Source: Pseudideonella sakaiensis
GTDB taxonomy: Bacteria > Pseudomonadota > Gammaproteobacteria > Burkholderiales > Burkholderiaceae_C
DNA: 64,000 bases
Direction of reading: 5' to 3'
NCBI RefSeq assembly: GCF_001293525.1
Contig: NZ_BBYR01000012.1
Span: forward strand, 46,796 to 110,795
Of the stretch, positions 1-9,922 are shown in pieces. The position numbers and the translations under genes were made by a program. The notes beneath the pieces were generated by a model that saw only the letters and a program-made list of their open reading frames with translations, was not told the origin of the DNA and made no database searches. How positions within the stretch are numbered: position 1 is the first letter of the stretch; each line of letters starts with the position of its first letter.

Positions 1-755
1 CACGCCTGACGCGGCTGACCTGGGCCGGCCAGGTGTTCCTCGGCGAATGCCGGCGCGTGCTGGCCACCGTGGAGCAGGCAGTCAAGAGCGCCAAGGCGGC
101 GGCGCAGGGCTACCAGGGCCACCTGCGCATCGCCATCTGCGACAGCCTGGCGCAGCCCCGCATCGCCACCTTACTGGCACGCAGCCGCGAGGACGAGCCC
201 GAGCTGGAGATTCGCGTCTTCGAGCTGCCGTTCGCGCAGCAACTCAAGATGCTGCACAACGATCTTCTGGACATCGGCTTTGGCTTGTCAAACGCGGTGC
301 ATGATGGCCTCGTCGCCGAGCCGGTGTGGACCGATCCGCTGTCGGTGATCGTGCCCGCACGCCACCCCTTGCTGGCACACGTGCAGGTGCCGCTGGCCGA
401 AGCCTTGAAGTTCCCGCTGGTTCTGTGCCATCCCGAATCGGGATCGGGCTGCCGCCATCAGATTCAAGCGCTGCTGCAGGACGCAGGCACGCCCCTCAAG
501 CTGGTCGATGAAGTGACCAGCCTGGGCGTGATGCTGACCTTGGTCGGCGCCGGCTACGGCATCGGTTTCGCCATCGCCTCGCAGGTGCAGACGCTACAGC
601 GCCCGGACATCTCCATTCGTCCCCTGGCCGGCACCCCACCGATGCTCTCTACCTACCTGCTGCGCCGCCATGGCGACCCCTCCGAGCCCATGAAGCGGTT
701 CATCGAGCGGGTGAAAGACGGGGCTGCGCCGGTCGATGATGAGCCAGTCCTTTGA
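1..755 (+). CDS. LysR-family transcriptional regulator, 3' part only
   Basis: The gene enters from outside the window. The frame is open from base 3, and its first visible residues (LTRLTWAGQVFL) match the end of the LysR helix-turn-helix domain, where LTxAG is typical. What remains is the linker helix and the whole effector-binding domain, a periplasmic-binding-protein-like fold, about 250 residues. Family members bind DNA as tetramers and respond to a small ligand; the ligand and target here cannot be told. The methionine-like GTG at 33 is internal, not a start. Base composition is clearly less GC-rich than the genes after 1069 (some 60-base lines near 50 percent GC), which suggests acquired DNA. 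The family call is firm; the role is unknown. Confidence 0.85.
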   Translation, partial: RLTRLTWAGQVFLGECRRVLATVEQAVKSAKAAAQGYQGHLRIAICDSLAQPRIATLLARSREDEPELEIRVFELPFAQQLKMLHNDLLDIGFGLSNAVHDGLVAEPVWTDPLSVIVPARHPLLAHVQVPLAEALKFPLVLCHPESGSGCRHQIQALLQDAGTPLKLVDEVTSLGVMLTLVGAGYGIGFAIASQVQTLQRPDISIRPLAGTPPMLSTYLLRRHGDPSEPMKRFIERVKDGAAPVDDEPVL

Positions 756-1068
756 GGACGCAGCTCGCCTGTCCGTTGCGACCTGTGGCGTGGTGTGCCA
801 GAGGACAGATAAACTTCAGAATGAATCCGATGCTCTGGCTGTCGATGGATGTGCTTGGCTCGCTTTGGATCACCCGCAACGGCCTGCGTTGACCAGGCCG
901 AAGATTTGAGTCCACAATCGAGTCCATTCCGTGACGCCCGGATCGGAAAAGACGTGCGTAATCAACGAGCTAGAAACCGGGTGCTGTTCCCATCACCCGC
1001 TCCAGTCCCCACGCCGCGCTGCCGGCAGGATCCCCGTTCCCGTCGCCTGACGGACTGACGCCCGCCCC
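756..1068. other. Non-coding spacer of lower GC with a short direct repeat
   Basis: No convincing gene was found between the LysR stop and the dacB stop. GC in sampled lines is about 50-60 percent, against 70-80 percent downstream. GAGTCCA occurs twice, at 908-914 and 920-926, 12 bases apart. Short repeats of this kind occur as integrase arm sites or as remnants at island ends, but no integrase is visible. It is best described as the boundary of a compositionally foreign segment. Confidence 0.4.
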
Positions 1069-2685
1069 TCAGCGCCGGCTGCCGTCGTTGCGCAGCGCCA
1101 GCCAGTCGACCAGCGCATCCAGCACCACGGTGGCGGCGGGCGCGTCGGGGTGGTTCACGATCGCCGAGACGGCGTAGACGCGGCCGGACTGGCTGCGCAC
1201 GTAGCCGGCGACGGCGCGCACGTCCATCAGGCTGCCGGTCTTCAGCATCGCGCGGCCGGTGGCCGGGCCGTCGCGCAGCCGGTTGGCGAGCGTGCCGTCG
1301 ACGCCGGCGATGGGCAGCGAGTCGACGAACCAGCGGCCGTTGCGGTCGTGCCAGGCCTGGCGCAGCAGCTGCACCAGCGCGCGCGGCTTGCCGCGCTCGG
1401 CGCGCGAGAGCCCGGAGCCGGTGTCGACCTCGAGGTCGCCGGGCGGCAGGCCGCGGGTGCGCATCCACTGCTGCACGCGGCTGCGCGCAGCCTCCGGCGT
1501 CGCGGCCTGGGCGGGGAAGCCGGGCGACAGCGACAGCATCAGCGCCCGCGCGGCCATGTTGTCGCTGTACTTGTTGATCTCGCGCACCAGCAGCGGCAGC
1601 GGATCGGACAGGTGGGTGGCCCAGGCCGGGCGCAGCACGCCGCGCGCATCGCGCTGCCGCTCCGGCGAGCGCACCGGCCCGGCCTGCGGCACGGCCCGGT
1701 CGACCACCCGCCCCTGCAGCACGCCGCCGGCGCGCACCCACGCCGCCTGCACGGCGCGCGCGGTCAGGTCGGCGTCGGACATCAGTGCGAAGCGCACGCT
1801 GGACGGACCGCAGGCCGGGCCCCACTGGCCGGTGACGCGCAGCTCGCGCGCGCCGTCGCCGGCGTCGCCGCTCCAGTGCACCTGGGTCGCGCAGCCGCGG
1901 CCCGGCACCACCTGGTTCAGCACCGTCACGTCGGCCAGCGGCGGCACCAGCTCGACCTGCGGCCGGCCCGCGGCCGCGGCCTGCAGCTGCAGCCGCAGCA
2001 CGCCGTCGTTCAGGCTCAGCGCATCGGGCCAGTTGTGGTGGGGGCGGTCGGGCGCGGGCCGCGGCGCGGCCGCCTGGTCGCGCTCGCTGAGCTGGAAGGC
2101 GAGCCGGTCCAGCACGATGTTGCCGCCGATCTCGCGCAGGCCCTGCGCCTGCATCGCCTCGAACCAGCGCAGCAGGTCGTCGCTGCCCAGGCGCGCATTG
2201 CCGCCGCCGAGGATGACCAGGTCGCCGTCGAGCCGGCCGTCGACCAGCTCGCCGTGCAGGTGGGCCTCCGTGCGCCAGCGGTAGTTCGGGCCGAGCAGGT
2301 CGAGCGCGGCCAGCGTGGTGACGACCTTCGCGGTGGACGCGAGGACGTAGCTGTCCTCGGCGTTCAGCGACAGCAGCGGCAGCGGCTGGTCCACCGCCTG
2401 CACGAACAGGCCGAGCGCGCCCAGCGGCAGGCCGACCTCGCCGAGCCGGGCGACCACCGGATCGGGCAGGCCGGGCACCATGGTCGCCGTGCCGCCGCCC
2501 GCGGTCGGCGGGTAGTAGTACTCCGGCGGCGCCGGCCCGCCCCGCGCCGCGCCCGGGCGCGGCGCGCCGAACAGCGCGGCGGCCAGCCCGGACAGCAACA
2601 GCCGGCGCCGTGCACGCGCCGCCTCACCCGCCGGCCCTGGGCAGGGCGCGGGCCGCGGCACGGCGTCGGGACCGGGGTGGAGCAT
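1069..2685 (-). CDS. dacB: D-alanyl-D-alanine carboxypeptidase/endopeptidase (PBP4, peptidase S13)
   Basis: Trims or cleaves peptidoglycan stem peptides in the periplasm. All three penicillin-binding motifs are readable: the SxxK nucleophile motif as STAK at residues 117-120, SDN inside KYSDNMAAR, and KTG inside LKTGSL near the C-terminus. The start chosen is the ATG at 2685 (538 residues). It is preceded by GGAAGG and followed by an arginine-rich stretch and a hydrophobic segment (residues 27-47) that looks like a signal peptide. The open frame extends upstream, but that part is low-complexity translation of the spacer. The gene is divergent from trmB across 214 bases. Length and motif order fit the S13 family. 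Confidence 0.92.
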   Translation of the reverse strand: MLHPGPDAVPRPAPCPGPAGEAARARRRLLLSGLAAALFGAPRPGAARGGPAPPEYYYPPTAGGGTATMVPGLPDPVVARLGEVGLPLGALGLFVQAVDQPLPLLSLNAEDSYVLASTAKVVTTLAALDLLGPNYRWRTEAHLHGELVDGRLDGDLVILGGGNARLGSDDLLRWFEAMQAQGLREIGGNIVLDRLAFQLSERDQAAAPRPAPDRPHHNWPDALSLNDGVLRLQLQAAAAGRPQVELVPPLADVTVLNQVVPGRGCATQVHWSGDAGDGARELRVTGQWGPACGPSSVRFALMSDADLTARAVQAAWVRAGGVLQGRVVDRAVPQAGPVRSPERQRDARGVLRPAWATHLSDPLPLLVREINKYSDNMAARALMLSLSPGFPAQAATPEAARSRVQQWMRTRGLPPGDLEVDTGSGLSRAERGKPRALVQLLRQAWHDRNGRWFVDSLPIAGVDGTLANRLRDGPATGRAMLKTGSLMDVRAVAGYVRSQSGRVYAVSAIVNHPDAPAATVVLDALVDWLALRNDGSRR

Positions 2686-2899
2686 GGGGGGCCGCCTTCC
2701 GGGGCACAATCCCGCCCCGGCGAAGGCGCGAGCATACGTGGGTCGCGCTCCGCGCGCACCCCCGCGACACGGCGTCCAGCGTGAAGGACGCACGGCCACC
2801 GCCGCCTCTTCGCGACCTCCCGCGACCTTCTGCGACCTCCCGCGGTGGTCCCGCCGCTTGCCCAATCCCGTCCTCGCGCCGTCGCCCGCGCCCCCTGCC

Positions 2900-3607
2900 G
2901 TGAGCACCGACCCCGACACCGCCACCGCCCCCACCCCCCCGTCCCACCGGCCGATCCGCAGCTTCGTCGTCCGCGCCGGCCGCATGGGCCCGGGCCAGGC
3001 CCGCGCGCTGCAGACGCTCGCGCCACGCTGGGTGCTGCCCTTCGCGCCGCAGCCGCTGGACGCCGCTGCCGTGTTCGGCCGCCAGGCGCCGCTGGTGGTC
3101 GAGATCGGCTTCGGCATGGGCGACGCGACGGCCGCGATCGCCCAGGCCCATCCGCAGAACGACTACCTCGGCCTCGAGGTCCATCCGCCCGGCGTCGGTG
3201 CGCTGCTGCAGAAGATCGAGGGCGCCGGGCTGTCCAACCTGCGCATCGTGATGCACGACGCGGTCGAGGTGCTGGACGCGATGATCGCGCCGGGCTCGCT
3301 GGCCGGCGTCAACGTCTTCTTCCCGGACCCCTGGCACAAGGCGCGCCACCACAAGCGGCGGCTGATCCAGCCGCCCTTCGTCGCGCGGCTGGCCTCGCGG
3401 CTCGCGCCGGGCGGCGTGCTCCACTGCGCGACCGACTGGCAGCCCTACGCCGAGCAGATGCGCGAGGTGCTCGAGGCCGAGCCGCTGCTGCGCAACACGG
3501 TGGAGGGATGGGCCGAGCCCGGCACGCGCCGGCCGCAGACCAAGTTCGAGCGCCGCGGCCTGCGCCTCGGCCACGGCGTGTGGGACCTGGTCTACGCGCG
3601 GCGCTGA
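2900..3607 (+). CDS. trmB: tRNA (guanine-N7-)-methyltransferase
   Basis: Methylates G46 in the variable loop of tRNAs using S-adenosylmethionine. The SAM-binding motif VEIGFGMG is near residue 65, and the family signature [15 protein letters not shown] follows. The C-terminal block TKFERRG is also typical. The start chosen is GTG at 2900 (235 residues), because homologous sequence begins just before SFVVRAGRM. Earlier in-frame sequence overlaps the dacB leader and is proline/alanine-rich filler. The gene ends 49 bases before the convergent uppP, with a hairpin between them. The identification is secure; the exact start is less so. Confidence 0.93.
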   Translation: MSTDPDTATAPTPPSHRPIRSFVVRAGRMGPGQARALQTLAPRWVLPFAPQPLDAAAVFGRQAPLVVEIGFGMGDATAAIAQAHPQNDYLGLEVHPPGVGALLQKIEGAGLSNLRIVMHDAVEVLDAMIAPGSLAGVNVFFPDPWHKARHHKRRLIQPPFVARLASRLAPGGVLHCATDWQPYAEQMREVLEAEPLLRNTVEGWAEPGTRRPQTKFERRGLRLGHGVWDLVYARR

Positions 3608-3611
3608 GGCC

Positions 3612-3631
3612 GCTGCGGCCCGGTCCGCAGC
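3612..3631. terminator. Hairpin between convergent trmB and uppP
   Basis: A perfect 7-base inverted repeat, GCTGCGG / CCGCAGC, with a 6-base loop lies just after the trmB stop. There is no U-run on either side, so this is a structural guess at a bidirectional terminator. Confidence 0.5.
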
Positions 3632-3656
3632 CGGCGCGTCCGGCGGTCCGCAGCCG

Positions 3657-4514
3657 TCAGTCGACCCACTGGACCCAGCCGGTCCAGGCCGTCAGCAGCA
3701 CGATGCCGCCGAACACGATGCGGTACCAGGCGAAGACCGTGAAGTCGTGGGTGGCGACGTAGCGGATCAGCCAGCGGATGCACACCAGCGCGCTGAGGAA
3801 CGCGAACAGCAGGCCCACCGCGAACACCGGCAGGTCCGAGGCCTGCAGCAGCGCGCGCTGCTTCCACAGCGAGTAGGCGCCCGCGCCGACCAGCGTCGGG
3901 ATGCCCAGGAAGAAGCTGAACTCGGTGGCGCTGCGGCGCGAGAAGCCGAGCAGCATCGCGCCGATGATGGTCGCGCCGGAGCGGCTGGTGCCGGGAATCA
4001 GCGCCAGGCACTGGATCAGCCCGACCTTGAGCGCATCCTGCCACCCCATGTCGTCCACCGTCTCGATGCGGGCGCGCCGCTCGCCCTGCAGGTCGCGCTC
4101 CCCGTAGCTGCGCCGATGGCGCCGCTCGACCCACAGGATGATCAGGCCGCCGACGATGAAGGCGGTTGCCACCGGCACCGGCGCGAACAGGTGGCGCTTG
4201 ACCAGGCTGCCGAAGGCCAGGCCGAACACGGCCGCCGGCACGAAGGCGATCAGCACGTTGCGCGCGAAGCGCTGTGCCAGCGCCTCGTCGGCGATGCCGC
4301 GCACGGTCGCCAGCAGGCGCACCCGGTACTCCCAGATCACGGCGAGCATCGCGCCGGTCTGGATCGCGATGTCGAAGACCTTCGCGGTCTCGCCGGTGAA
4401 GTCGAGCAGCGCGCCGGCGAGGATCAGGTGCCCGGTGCTGGAGATCGGCAGGAACTCGGTCAGGCCCTCGACCACCCCCATCACGGCGGCCTTCAACAGG
4501 ATCAGGATGTCCAA
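3657..4514 (-). CDS. uppP: Undecaprenyl-diphosphatase (UppP/BacA)
   Basis: Integral membrane enzyme that dephosphorylates undecaprenyl pyrophosphate to recycle the lipid carrier for peptidoglycan and O-antigen; it also gives bacitracin tolerance. The two signature segments are present: [17 protein letters not shown] at the N-terminus and [10 protein letters not shown] in the middle. The rest is alternating hydrophobic helices with arginine-rich loops. At 285 residues it is full length. The ATG at 4514 begins [10 protein letters not shown], as in homologues. It is transcribed away from the TetR/RND operon, and the TetR-type operator lies in the shared spacer about 95 bases upstream. Confidence 0.95.
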   Translation of the reverse strand: MDILILLKAAVMGVVEGLTEFLPISSTGHLILAGALLDFTGETAKVFDIAIQTGAMLAVIWEYRVRLLATVRGIADEALAQRFARNVLIAFVPAAVFGLAFGSLVKRHLFAPVPVATAFIVGGLIILWVERRHRRSYGERDLQGERRARIETVDDMGWQDALKVGLIQCLALIPGTSRSGATIIGAMLLGFSRRSATEFSFFLGIPTLVGAGAYSLWKQRALLQASDLPVFAVGLLFAFLSALVCIRWLIRYVATHDFTVFAWYRIVFGGIVLLTAWTGWVQWVD

Positions 4515-4606
4515 CCGGTGCTCCGAGCGCAGAAAACGAGGCGGGATGATACGGGGCGCGGCCCGCGCCCCGCGCCTTGACCGCGGCGACGGCGGCGGCG
4601 TACATT

Positions 4607-4624
4607 ACTGACCAACGAGTCAGT
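4607..4624. promoter_or_regulatory. Probable TetR operator upstream of the efflux operon
   Basis: Perfect inverted repeat ACTGAC-N6-GTCAGT, 23 bases before the TetR start. Its position and dyad form suit autoregulation by the adjacent TetR protein. The uppP promoter lies in the same spacer and could be affected too. Confidence 0.6.
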
Positions 4625-4646
4625 TACTGCGCATCCGCGCCCCTTC

Positions 4647-5429
4647 GTGCCCCGTTCCCCGTCCCAGCCGGCCGCGGCGTCCGCCGCAGCGCGCCGGCCG
4701 CTCCCGTCCGCTCCGCCAGCCGTGCCCCCGCCGGTGGCGGCGGCGGGACGGCCCCTGCCCGACGCCCCGGCGCGCCGGCGCCGCAAGGAGGCCCGGCCGC
4801 AGGAGCTGCTGGCAGCCGCGCTGGCGCTGTTCGCCGAGAAGGGCTTCGCGGCGACGCGCGCGGAAGAAGTGGCGGCGCGCGCCGGTGTCTCGAAGGGCAC
4901 GCTCTACCTCTACTACCCGAGCAAGGAAGAGCTGCTGAAGGCGGTGATCCGCGAGAACCTCTCGCAGCTGATCGCCGAGGGCCAGGGCCTGGTCGAGACG
5001 GCCCAGTGCAGCACGGCCGAGCTGCTGCTGCTGCTGATGCACACCTGGTGGGACCGGGTGGGCAACACCCCGGCGGCCGCCATCCACAAGATCATCCTCA
5101 GCGAGGTGCGAAATTTCCCCGACATCGGCGAGTTCTACGGCCGCGAGGTCATCGTGCCGGCGGAGCACCTGCTCATGACGGCCGTGCAGCGTGGCATCGA
5201 CCGCGGCGAGTTCCGCCCGGTGCCGGTGCGCGAGGTGGCCCTCGGGCTGCTGGCGCCAGTGATCTTCCTGTCGCTGCACCAGCACTCGCTGGGCGCCTGC
5301 GGCGCGCGCATCCGCACGCTGGACACCCGCTCCGTGCTGTCGGCCCACATCGACCTGGTGCTGCGCGGCCTGCAGCGCCGCGGCGACCCGCTGGACGACG
5401 CACCTCCGCTGCAGGTGCCCACGTGCTGA
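4647..5429 (+). CDS. TetR/AcrR-family repressor of the RND efflux operon
   Basis: DNA-binding repressor. The helix-turn-helix is clear (ALFAEKGFAATRAEEVAARA followed by GVSKGTLYLYYPSKEELL). It sits after about 45 residues of low-complexity proline/alanine sequence, so the true start may lie inside this stretch; GTG at 4647 is the first in-frame option. The C-terminal half is the ligand-binding and dimerisation region. The gene runs in the same direction as the membrane fusion protein gene 43 bases downstream, and a perfect dyad lies just upstream. An autoregulated operon that opens when a toxic compound binds the repressor is therefore likely. The ligand is unknown. Confidence 0.88.
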   Translation: MPRSPSQPAAASAAARRPLPSAPPAVPPPVAAAGRPLPDAPARRRRKEARPQELLAAALALFAEKGFAATRAEEVAARAGVSKGTLYLYYPSKEELLKAVIRENLSQLIAEGQGLVETAQCSTAELLLLLMHTWWDRVGNTPAAAIHKIILSEVRNFPDIGEFYGREVIVPAEHLLMTAVQRGIDRGEFRPVPVREVALGLLAPVIFLSLHQHSLGACGARIRTLDTRSVLSAHIDLVLRGLQRRGDPLDDAPPLQVPTC

Positions 5430-5472
5430 GCCGCCGCACGGCGCCGCCGCGTGGCGGCAGGGGAGCCCGGCG

Positions 5473-6630
5473 ATGAGGCGCCGCGGCTGGATCGCGCTCG
5501 GCCTGGGCCTGCCGCTGGCGGGCTGGCTGGGCTGGCGGGCGGTGGCGGCGCGCCGCGCCGCGTCCGGCACGGCCGGCCCGGGCGCCCCCGGCGCGGCCAC
5601 CGCGGCGTCGGCTGCGGTGCCGACGCTGCGCCTCGGGCCGCAGGACGTGATGCGCGCCGCGCGCACCGAGCTGACGCGCACGCTGGACGTGTCCGGCGGC
5701 CTGAAGGCCGTGCGCAGCGCGGTCGTCAAGGCCAAGGTGGCCGGCGAGCTGCTGCGGCTGGACGTGCGCGAAGGCGACAGCGTGCGCGCCGGCCAGCTGC
5801 TCGGCGAGATCGACCCGGCGGACAACCGCAGCCGCCTGAAGCAGGCCGAGGAAACCGCGGCCGCCGCGCGCGCCCAGCTCGACGTGGCCGAGCGCACGCT
5901 GGCGAACAACCAGGCCCTGGTGGACCAGAACTTCATCTCGCGCACCGCGCTCGACACCTCGATCGCCAACGCCAACGCGGCGCGCGCCAACCTGCGGGCG
6001 GCCGAGGCGGCCGTCGAGCTGGCGCGCAAGGCACTCGACGATGCGCGCCTGGTGGCGCCGATCGGCGGCACGGTCTCGCAGCGGCTGATGCAGCCCGGCG
6101 AGCGCGCGCCGCTGGACGCCCGCATCGTCGAGATCGTCGACCTGTCCGCGCTCGAGCTGGAGGCGGCGGTGCCGCCGGAGGACATCGTCGCGCTGCGCGT
6201 CGGGCAGGACGCCACGGTCGAGATCGATGGCCTGGCGCAGCCGCTGGCGGCGCGGGTGGCGCGCATCAACCCGAGCACCCAGGCGGGCACGCGCGCGGTG
6301 CTGGCCTACCTCGCGCTGCCGCCGACGCCCGGCCTGCGCCAGGGCCTGTTCGCGCGCGCCCGCGTGGCGCTCGGCCGCGACAGCCTGCTGGCGGTGCCGG
6401 TGGCGCTGGTGCGGGTCGACGCCGCTTCGCCGACGCTGATGGTGCTGGCCGGCGAGCGCATCGAGGCGCGCAGCGTCACGCTCGGCCGGCGCGGCGAGGC
6501 CCGCTTCGGCGACCGCACCGAGGACGCCGTCGAGGTGCTCGGCGGCATCGCCGAGGGCGAGCTGCTGCTGCGCCCGGTGGCCGGCCCGGTGCGCGCCGGC
6601 ACGCCGGCGCGGCTGGCCTCGGCGCCCTGA
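5473..6630 (+). CDS. RND efflux periplasmic adaptor (membrane fusion protein)
   Basis: HlyD/AcrA-like adaptor that links an inner-membrane RND pump to an outer-membrane channel. It has an N-terminal hydrophobic anchor (residues 7-22), then a lipoyl/barrel-sandwich half motif (VKAKVAGELLRLDVREGDSVRAGQ), an alpha-hairpin (TAAAARAQLDVAERTLANNQ) and the second lipoyl half (ARLVAPIGGTVSQRLMQPGE). At 385 residues it has the usual length. The ATG at 5473 follows GGCAGGGGAG, a good ribosome site. It is followed after 24 bases by the pump gene, so the two are almost certainly co-transcribed. Confidence 0.9.
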   Translation: MRRRGWIALGLGLPLAGWLGWRAVAARRAASGTAGPGAPGAATAASAAVPTLRLGPQDVMRAARTELTRTLDVSGGLKAVRSAVVKAKVAGELLRLDVREGDSVRAGQLLGEIDPADNRSRLKQAEETAAAARAQLDVAERTLANNQALVDQNFISRTALDTSIANANAARANLRAAEAAVELARKALDDARLVAPIGGTVSQRLMQPGERAPLDARIVEIVDLSALELEAAVPPEDIVALRVGQDATVEIDGLAQPLAARVARINPSTQAGTRAVLAYLALPPTPGLRQGLFARARVALGRDSLLAVPVALVRVDAASPTLMVLAGERIEARSVTLGRRGEARFGDRTEDAVEVLGGIAEGELLLRPVAGPVRAGTPARLASAP

Positions 6631-6654
6631 CGCGGCCCGCCCGGGAGTCCGGCC

Positions 6655-9600
6655 ATGTGGTTCACCCGCGTCTCGATCGCCAACCCCGTGCTCGCCACGA
6701 TGGTGATGCTCGCCTTCGTGGTGCTGGGCCTGTTCAGCTACCAGCGCCTGGCGGTCGACCAGTTCCCGAACATCGACTTCCCCACCGTGGTGGTGGTGAT
6801 GGACTACCCCGGCGCCTCGCCCGAGATCGTCGAGGCCGAGGTGACGAAGAAGGTCGAGGAGGCGGTCAACACGATCGCCGGCATCAGCTCGCTCTACTCG
6901 CGCTCCTACGAAGGCACCTCGGTGGTGATCGTCGAGTTCAACCTCGACGTCGACGGCCGCAAGGCGGCCGAGGACGTGCGCGAGAAGGTGGCCGGCATCC
7001 GCCCGCTGCTGCGCGACGAGGTGAAGGAGCCGCGCGTCTCGCGCTTCGACCCGGCCAGCCAGCCGATCTTCAACGTCGCGGTACTGGCCAGCGACGGCCG
7101 CCGCAGCCCGCAGGAGCTGACCACCTGGGCCACCCAGGTGCTGCAGAAGCGGCTGCAGAACGTGCGCGGCGTCGGCGCGGTCAGCGTGGTCGGCGGCCTG
7201 CAGCGCCAGGTGCAGGTGCTGCTGAAGCCGGCCGCGATGGAGGCGCTGGGCGTCAGCGCCGACCAGGTGCTGGCGGCGGTGCGCAGCGAGAACCAGGAGC
7301 TGCCGCTGGGCGCGCTGCGCTCGGCCGAGCAGGAGCGCGTGGTGCAGATCGATGCGCGGCTGCAGCGGCCGGAGGACTTCCGCGAGATCGTCGTGGCGCG
7401 CCGCGGCCCGAGCAGCGCCAGCGGCAACCCGGCCGCCGGCGCCGGCACGCCGGTCAAGCTGTGGCAGGTGGCCGACGTGGTGGACGGCCCGCAGGAGGTC
7501 GAGAGCCTGGCGCTCTACAACGGCCAGCGCACCGTGCTGCTGAGCGTGCAGAAGTCGCAGGGCGAGAACACGATCGCGGTGGTCGACGGGCTGCGCCAGG
7601 CGCTGGCGGAGACCCAGGCCCTGGTGCCGCCGGGCATGAAGCTGGAGGTCAACCGCGACAACTCGCGCTCGATCCGCGTCTCGGTGGCCAACGTGCAGCG
7701 CACGCTGCTCGAGGGGGCGGTGCTGACGGTGCTGATCGTCTTCCTGTTCCTGAACTCGTGGCGCAGCACGGTGATCACCGGGCTGACGCTGCCGATCGCG
7801 CTGATCGGCACCTTCCTGTTCATGTACGTGTTCGACTTCACCATCAACGGCATCACGATGATGGCGCTGTCGCTGTGCGTGGGCCTGCTGATCGACGACG
7901 CGATCGTGGTGCGCGAGAACATCGTGCGCCATGCGCAGATGGGCAAGGACGCCCGCCTGGCCGCGCTCGACGGCACGCGCGAGATCGGCCTGGCGGTGCT
8001 CGCCACCACGCTGTCGATCGTCGCGGTGTTCCTGCCGATCGGCTTCATGGGCGGCATCGTCGGCAAGTTCTTCCACGAGTTCGGCATCACCATCGTGGCC
8101 GCGGTGCTGATCTCGATGTTCGTCAGCTTCACGCTGGACCCGATGCTGTCCAGCGTCTGGCACGACCCGGCGGCCCACGGATCGCCGGGCGGCGACACCG
8201 GCCTGTACGGGCGCACGATCGGCCGCGTCACCGGCGCCTTCGACCGGCTGACGCACCGCCTCGGCGACGTCTACCAGGCGCTGCTGCGCTGGTCGCTGCG
8301 GCACAAGCTGGCGACGCTGGCGGTCGCGCTGGCCACCTTCGTCGGCAGCTTCCTGCTGATCCCGGTGCTGGGCGCCGAGTTCGTGCCGAAGGCGGACTTC
8401 TCCGAGACCCAGGTCAACTTCTACACCCCGGTCGGCTCCTCGCTGGAAGTGACCGAGATGCGGGCGCGGCAGATCGACGCGGCGCTGCGCGAGCTGCCGG
8501 AGGTGGCCTACACCGTCACGACGATCAACAGCGGTGCCGCCGCCGGCAAGATCTACGGCGCCACCTACGTGCGGCTGACCGACCGGCACCTGCGCCGCCG
8601 CAGCGTCAACGACCTGGTGGCGCCGCTGCGCGAGAAGCTCGCGACCATCCCCGGGGTCACGGTGACCAACATCGGCCAGACCGACCTCGGCGGCGGCAAG
8701 AGCCTGCAGTTCTCGATCCAGGGCAACGACCTCGGCGAGCTCGAGCGCCTGGCCGGCCAGATCATGCCGAAGCTGGCCGCGATCCCCGGCCTGGTGGACC
8801 TGGACAGCACGCTGAAGCCGGACAAGCCGACGGTGTCGGTGCGGCTGCGGCGCGACGCCGCCTCCGACCTCGGGCTGAACGTGAACGCGCTGGCCGGCGG
8901 CCTGCGCACGCTGGTGGCCGGCACGACCGCGGGCAACTGGCGCGCGCCCGATGGCGAGAACTACGACGTGATCGTGCGCGTCGCGCCCGAGTCGCGCGGC
9001 CGGGTGGCGGACCTGGAGCGCCTGCCGATCGTCGTGTCGGCCGGCACCGACGGCACGCCGCGCGTGGTGCGGCTGGCGCAGATCGCGGAGGTCCAGCCGT
9101 CGACCGGGCCCAACCAGATCAATCGCCGCGACCTGAACCGCGAGATCAACGTCGATGCCAACGCGCTTGGCCGCAGCGCCGGCGAGGTCTCGGCCGACAT
9201 CCGCCGCGTGCTCGACGGCATCGACTGGCCGCCCGGCTACCGCTACCGCTTCGGCGGCTCGACGAAGAACATGCAGGAGTCCTTCACCTACGCGGTGGGT
9301 GCGCTCGGCCTGGCGATCGTCTTCATCTACATGATCCTGGCCAGCCAGTTCCGCAGCTTCCTGCAGCCGCTGGCGCTGATGACCTCGCTGCCGCTGACGC
9401 TGATCGGCGTGGTGCTGACGCTGCTGGCCTTCCGCTCGACGCTGAACATGTTCAGCATCATCGGCATCGTGATGCTGATGGGCCTGGTGACGAAGAACGC
9501 GATCCTGCTGGTGGACTTCGCGATCCGCTCGCGCGAGGGCAGCGCCGACGGCAGCCCGCCGCTCGGCCGCGAGGACGCGCTGCTGCACGCCGCCCGCGTG

Positions 9601-9858
9601 CGGCTGCGGCCGATCCTGATGACGACGCTGGCGATGGTGTTCGGCATGGTGCCGCTGGCCTTCGCGCTCAGCGAGGGCTCCGAGCAGCGCGCGCCGATGG
9701 GCCAGGCGGTGATCGGCGGCGTCATCACCTCGTCGCTGCTGACGCTGGTGGTGGTACCGGTCGTCTACTGCTACCTGGACGATCTCGCGGGCTGGCTGCG
9801 CCGCCGGCTCGGCGGCCGGGCCACGCCCGCCGCCGTCGTCCCCGACGCGGCTTGCTAG
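6655..9858 (+). CDS. RND multidrug efflux permease (AcrB/MdtB type, HAE1)
   Basis: Proton-driven inner-membrane exporter, 1067 residues. It shows the family layout: an N-terminal helix (NPVLATMVMLAFVVLGL), a large periplasmic porter domain, helices 2-6 with the proton-relay aspartates in CVGLLIDDAIVVREN, a second porter domain, and a C-terminal helical bundle with the relay lysine in LMGLVTKNAILLVDFA. Length and duplicated architecture fit HAE1 pumps for amphiphilic drugs rather than heavy-metal pumps, which carry a different helix-4 motif. Together with the adaptor and the downstream TolC-type gene it would form a tripartite pump. The substrate cannot be predicted. Confidence 0.93.
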   Translation: MWFTRVSIANPVLATMVMLAFVVLGLFSYQRLAVDQFPNIDFPTVVVVMDYPGASPEIVEAEVTKKVEEAVNTIAGISSLYSRSYEGTSVVIVEFNLDVDGRKAAEDVREKVAGIRPLLRDEVKEPRVSRFDPASQPIFNVAVLASDGRRSPQELTTWATQVLQKRLQNVRGVGAVSVVGGLQRQVQVLLKPAAMEALGVSADQVLAAVRSENQELPLGALRSAEQERVVQIDARLQRPEDFREIVVARRGPSSASGNPAAGAGTPVKLWQVADVVDGPQEVESLALYNGQRTVLLSVQKSQGENTIAVVDGLRQALAETQALVPPGMKLEVNRDNSRSIRVSVANVQRTLLEGAVLTVLIVFLFLNSWRSTVITGLTLPIALIGTFLFMYVFDFTINGITMMALSLCVGLLIDDAIVVRENIVRHAQMGKDARLAALDGTREIGLAVLATTLSIVAVFLPIGFMGGIVGKFFHEFGITIVAAVLISMFVSFTLDPMLSSVWHDPAAHGSPGGDTGLYGRTIGRVTGAFDRLTHRLGDVYQALLRWSLRHKLATLAVALATFVGSFLLIPVLGAEFVPKADFSETQVNFYTPVGSSLEVTEMRARQIDAALRELPEVAYTVTTINSGAAAGKIYGATYVRLTDRHLRRRSVNDLVAPLREKLATIPGVTVTNIGQTDLGGGKSLQFSIQGNDLGELERLAGQIMPKLAAIPGLVDLDSTLKPDKPTVSVRLRRDAASDLGLNVNALAGGLRTLVAGTTAGNWRAPDGENYDVIVRVAPESRGRVADLERLPIVVSAGTDGTPRVVRLAQIAEVQPSTGPNQINRRDLNREINVDANALGRSAGEVSADIRRVLDGIDWPPGYRYRFGGSTKNMQESFTYAVGALGLAIVFIYMILASQFRSFLQPLALMTSLPLTLIGVVLTLLAFRSTLNMFSIIGIVMLMGLVTKNAILLVDFAIRSREGSADGSPPLGREDALLHAARVRLRPILMTTLAMVFGMVPLAFALSEGSEQRAPMGQAVIGGVITSSLLTLVVVPVVYCYLDDLAGWLRRRLGGRATPAAVVPDAAC

Positions 9859-9922
9859 AATCCTGCCCGATGCCGGCCCGCCCGCGCCCCCCCTTCCGAA
9901 CCGCCGCCTCCCGGAGAGCCCG

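Noticed and set aside
700..927. Small minus-strand frame in the left spacer
   Set aside because: No family resemblance, overlaps the LysR 3' end, and no ribosome site; treated as non-coding.
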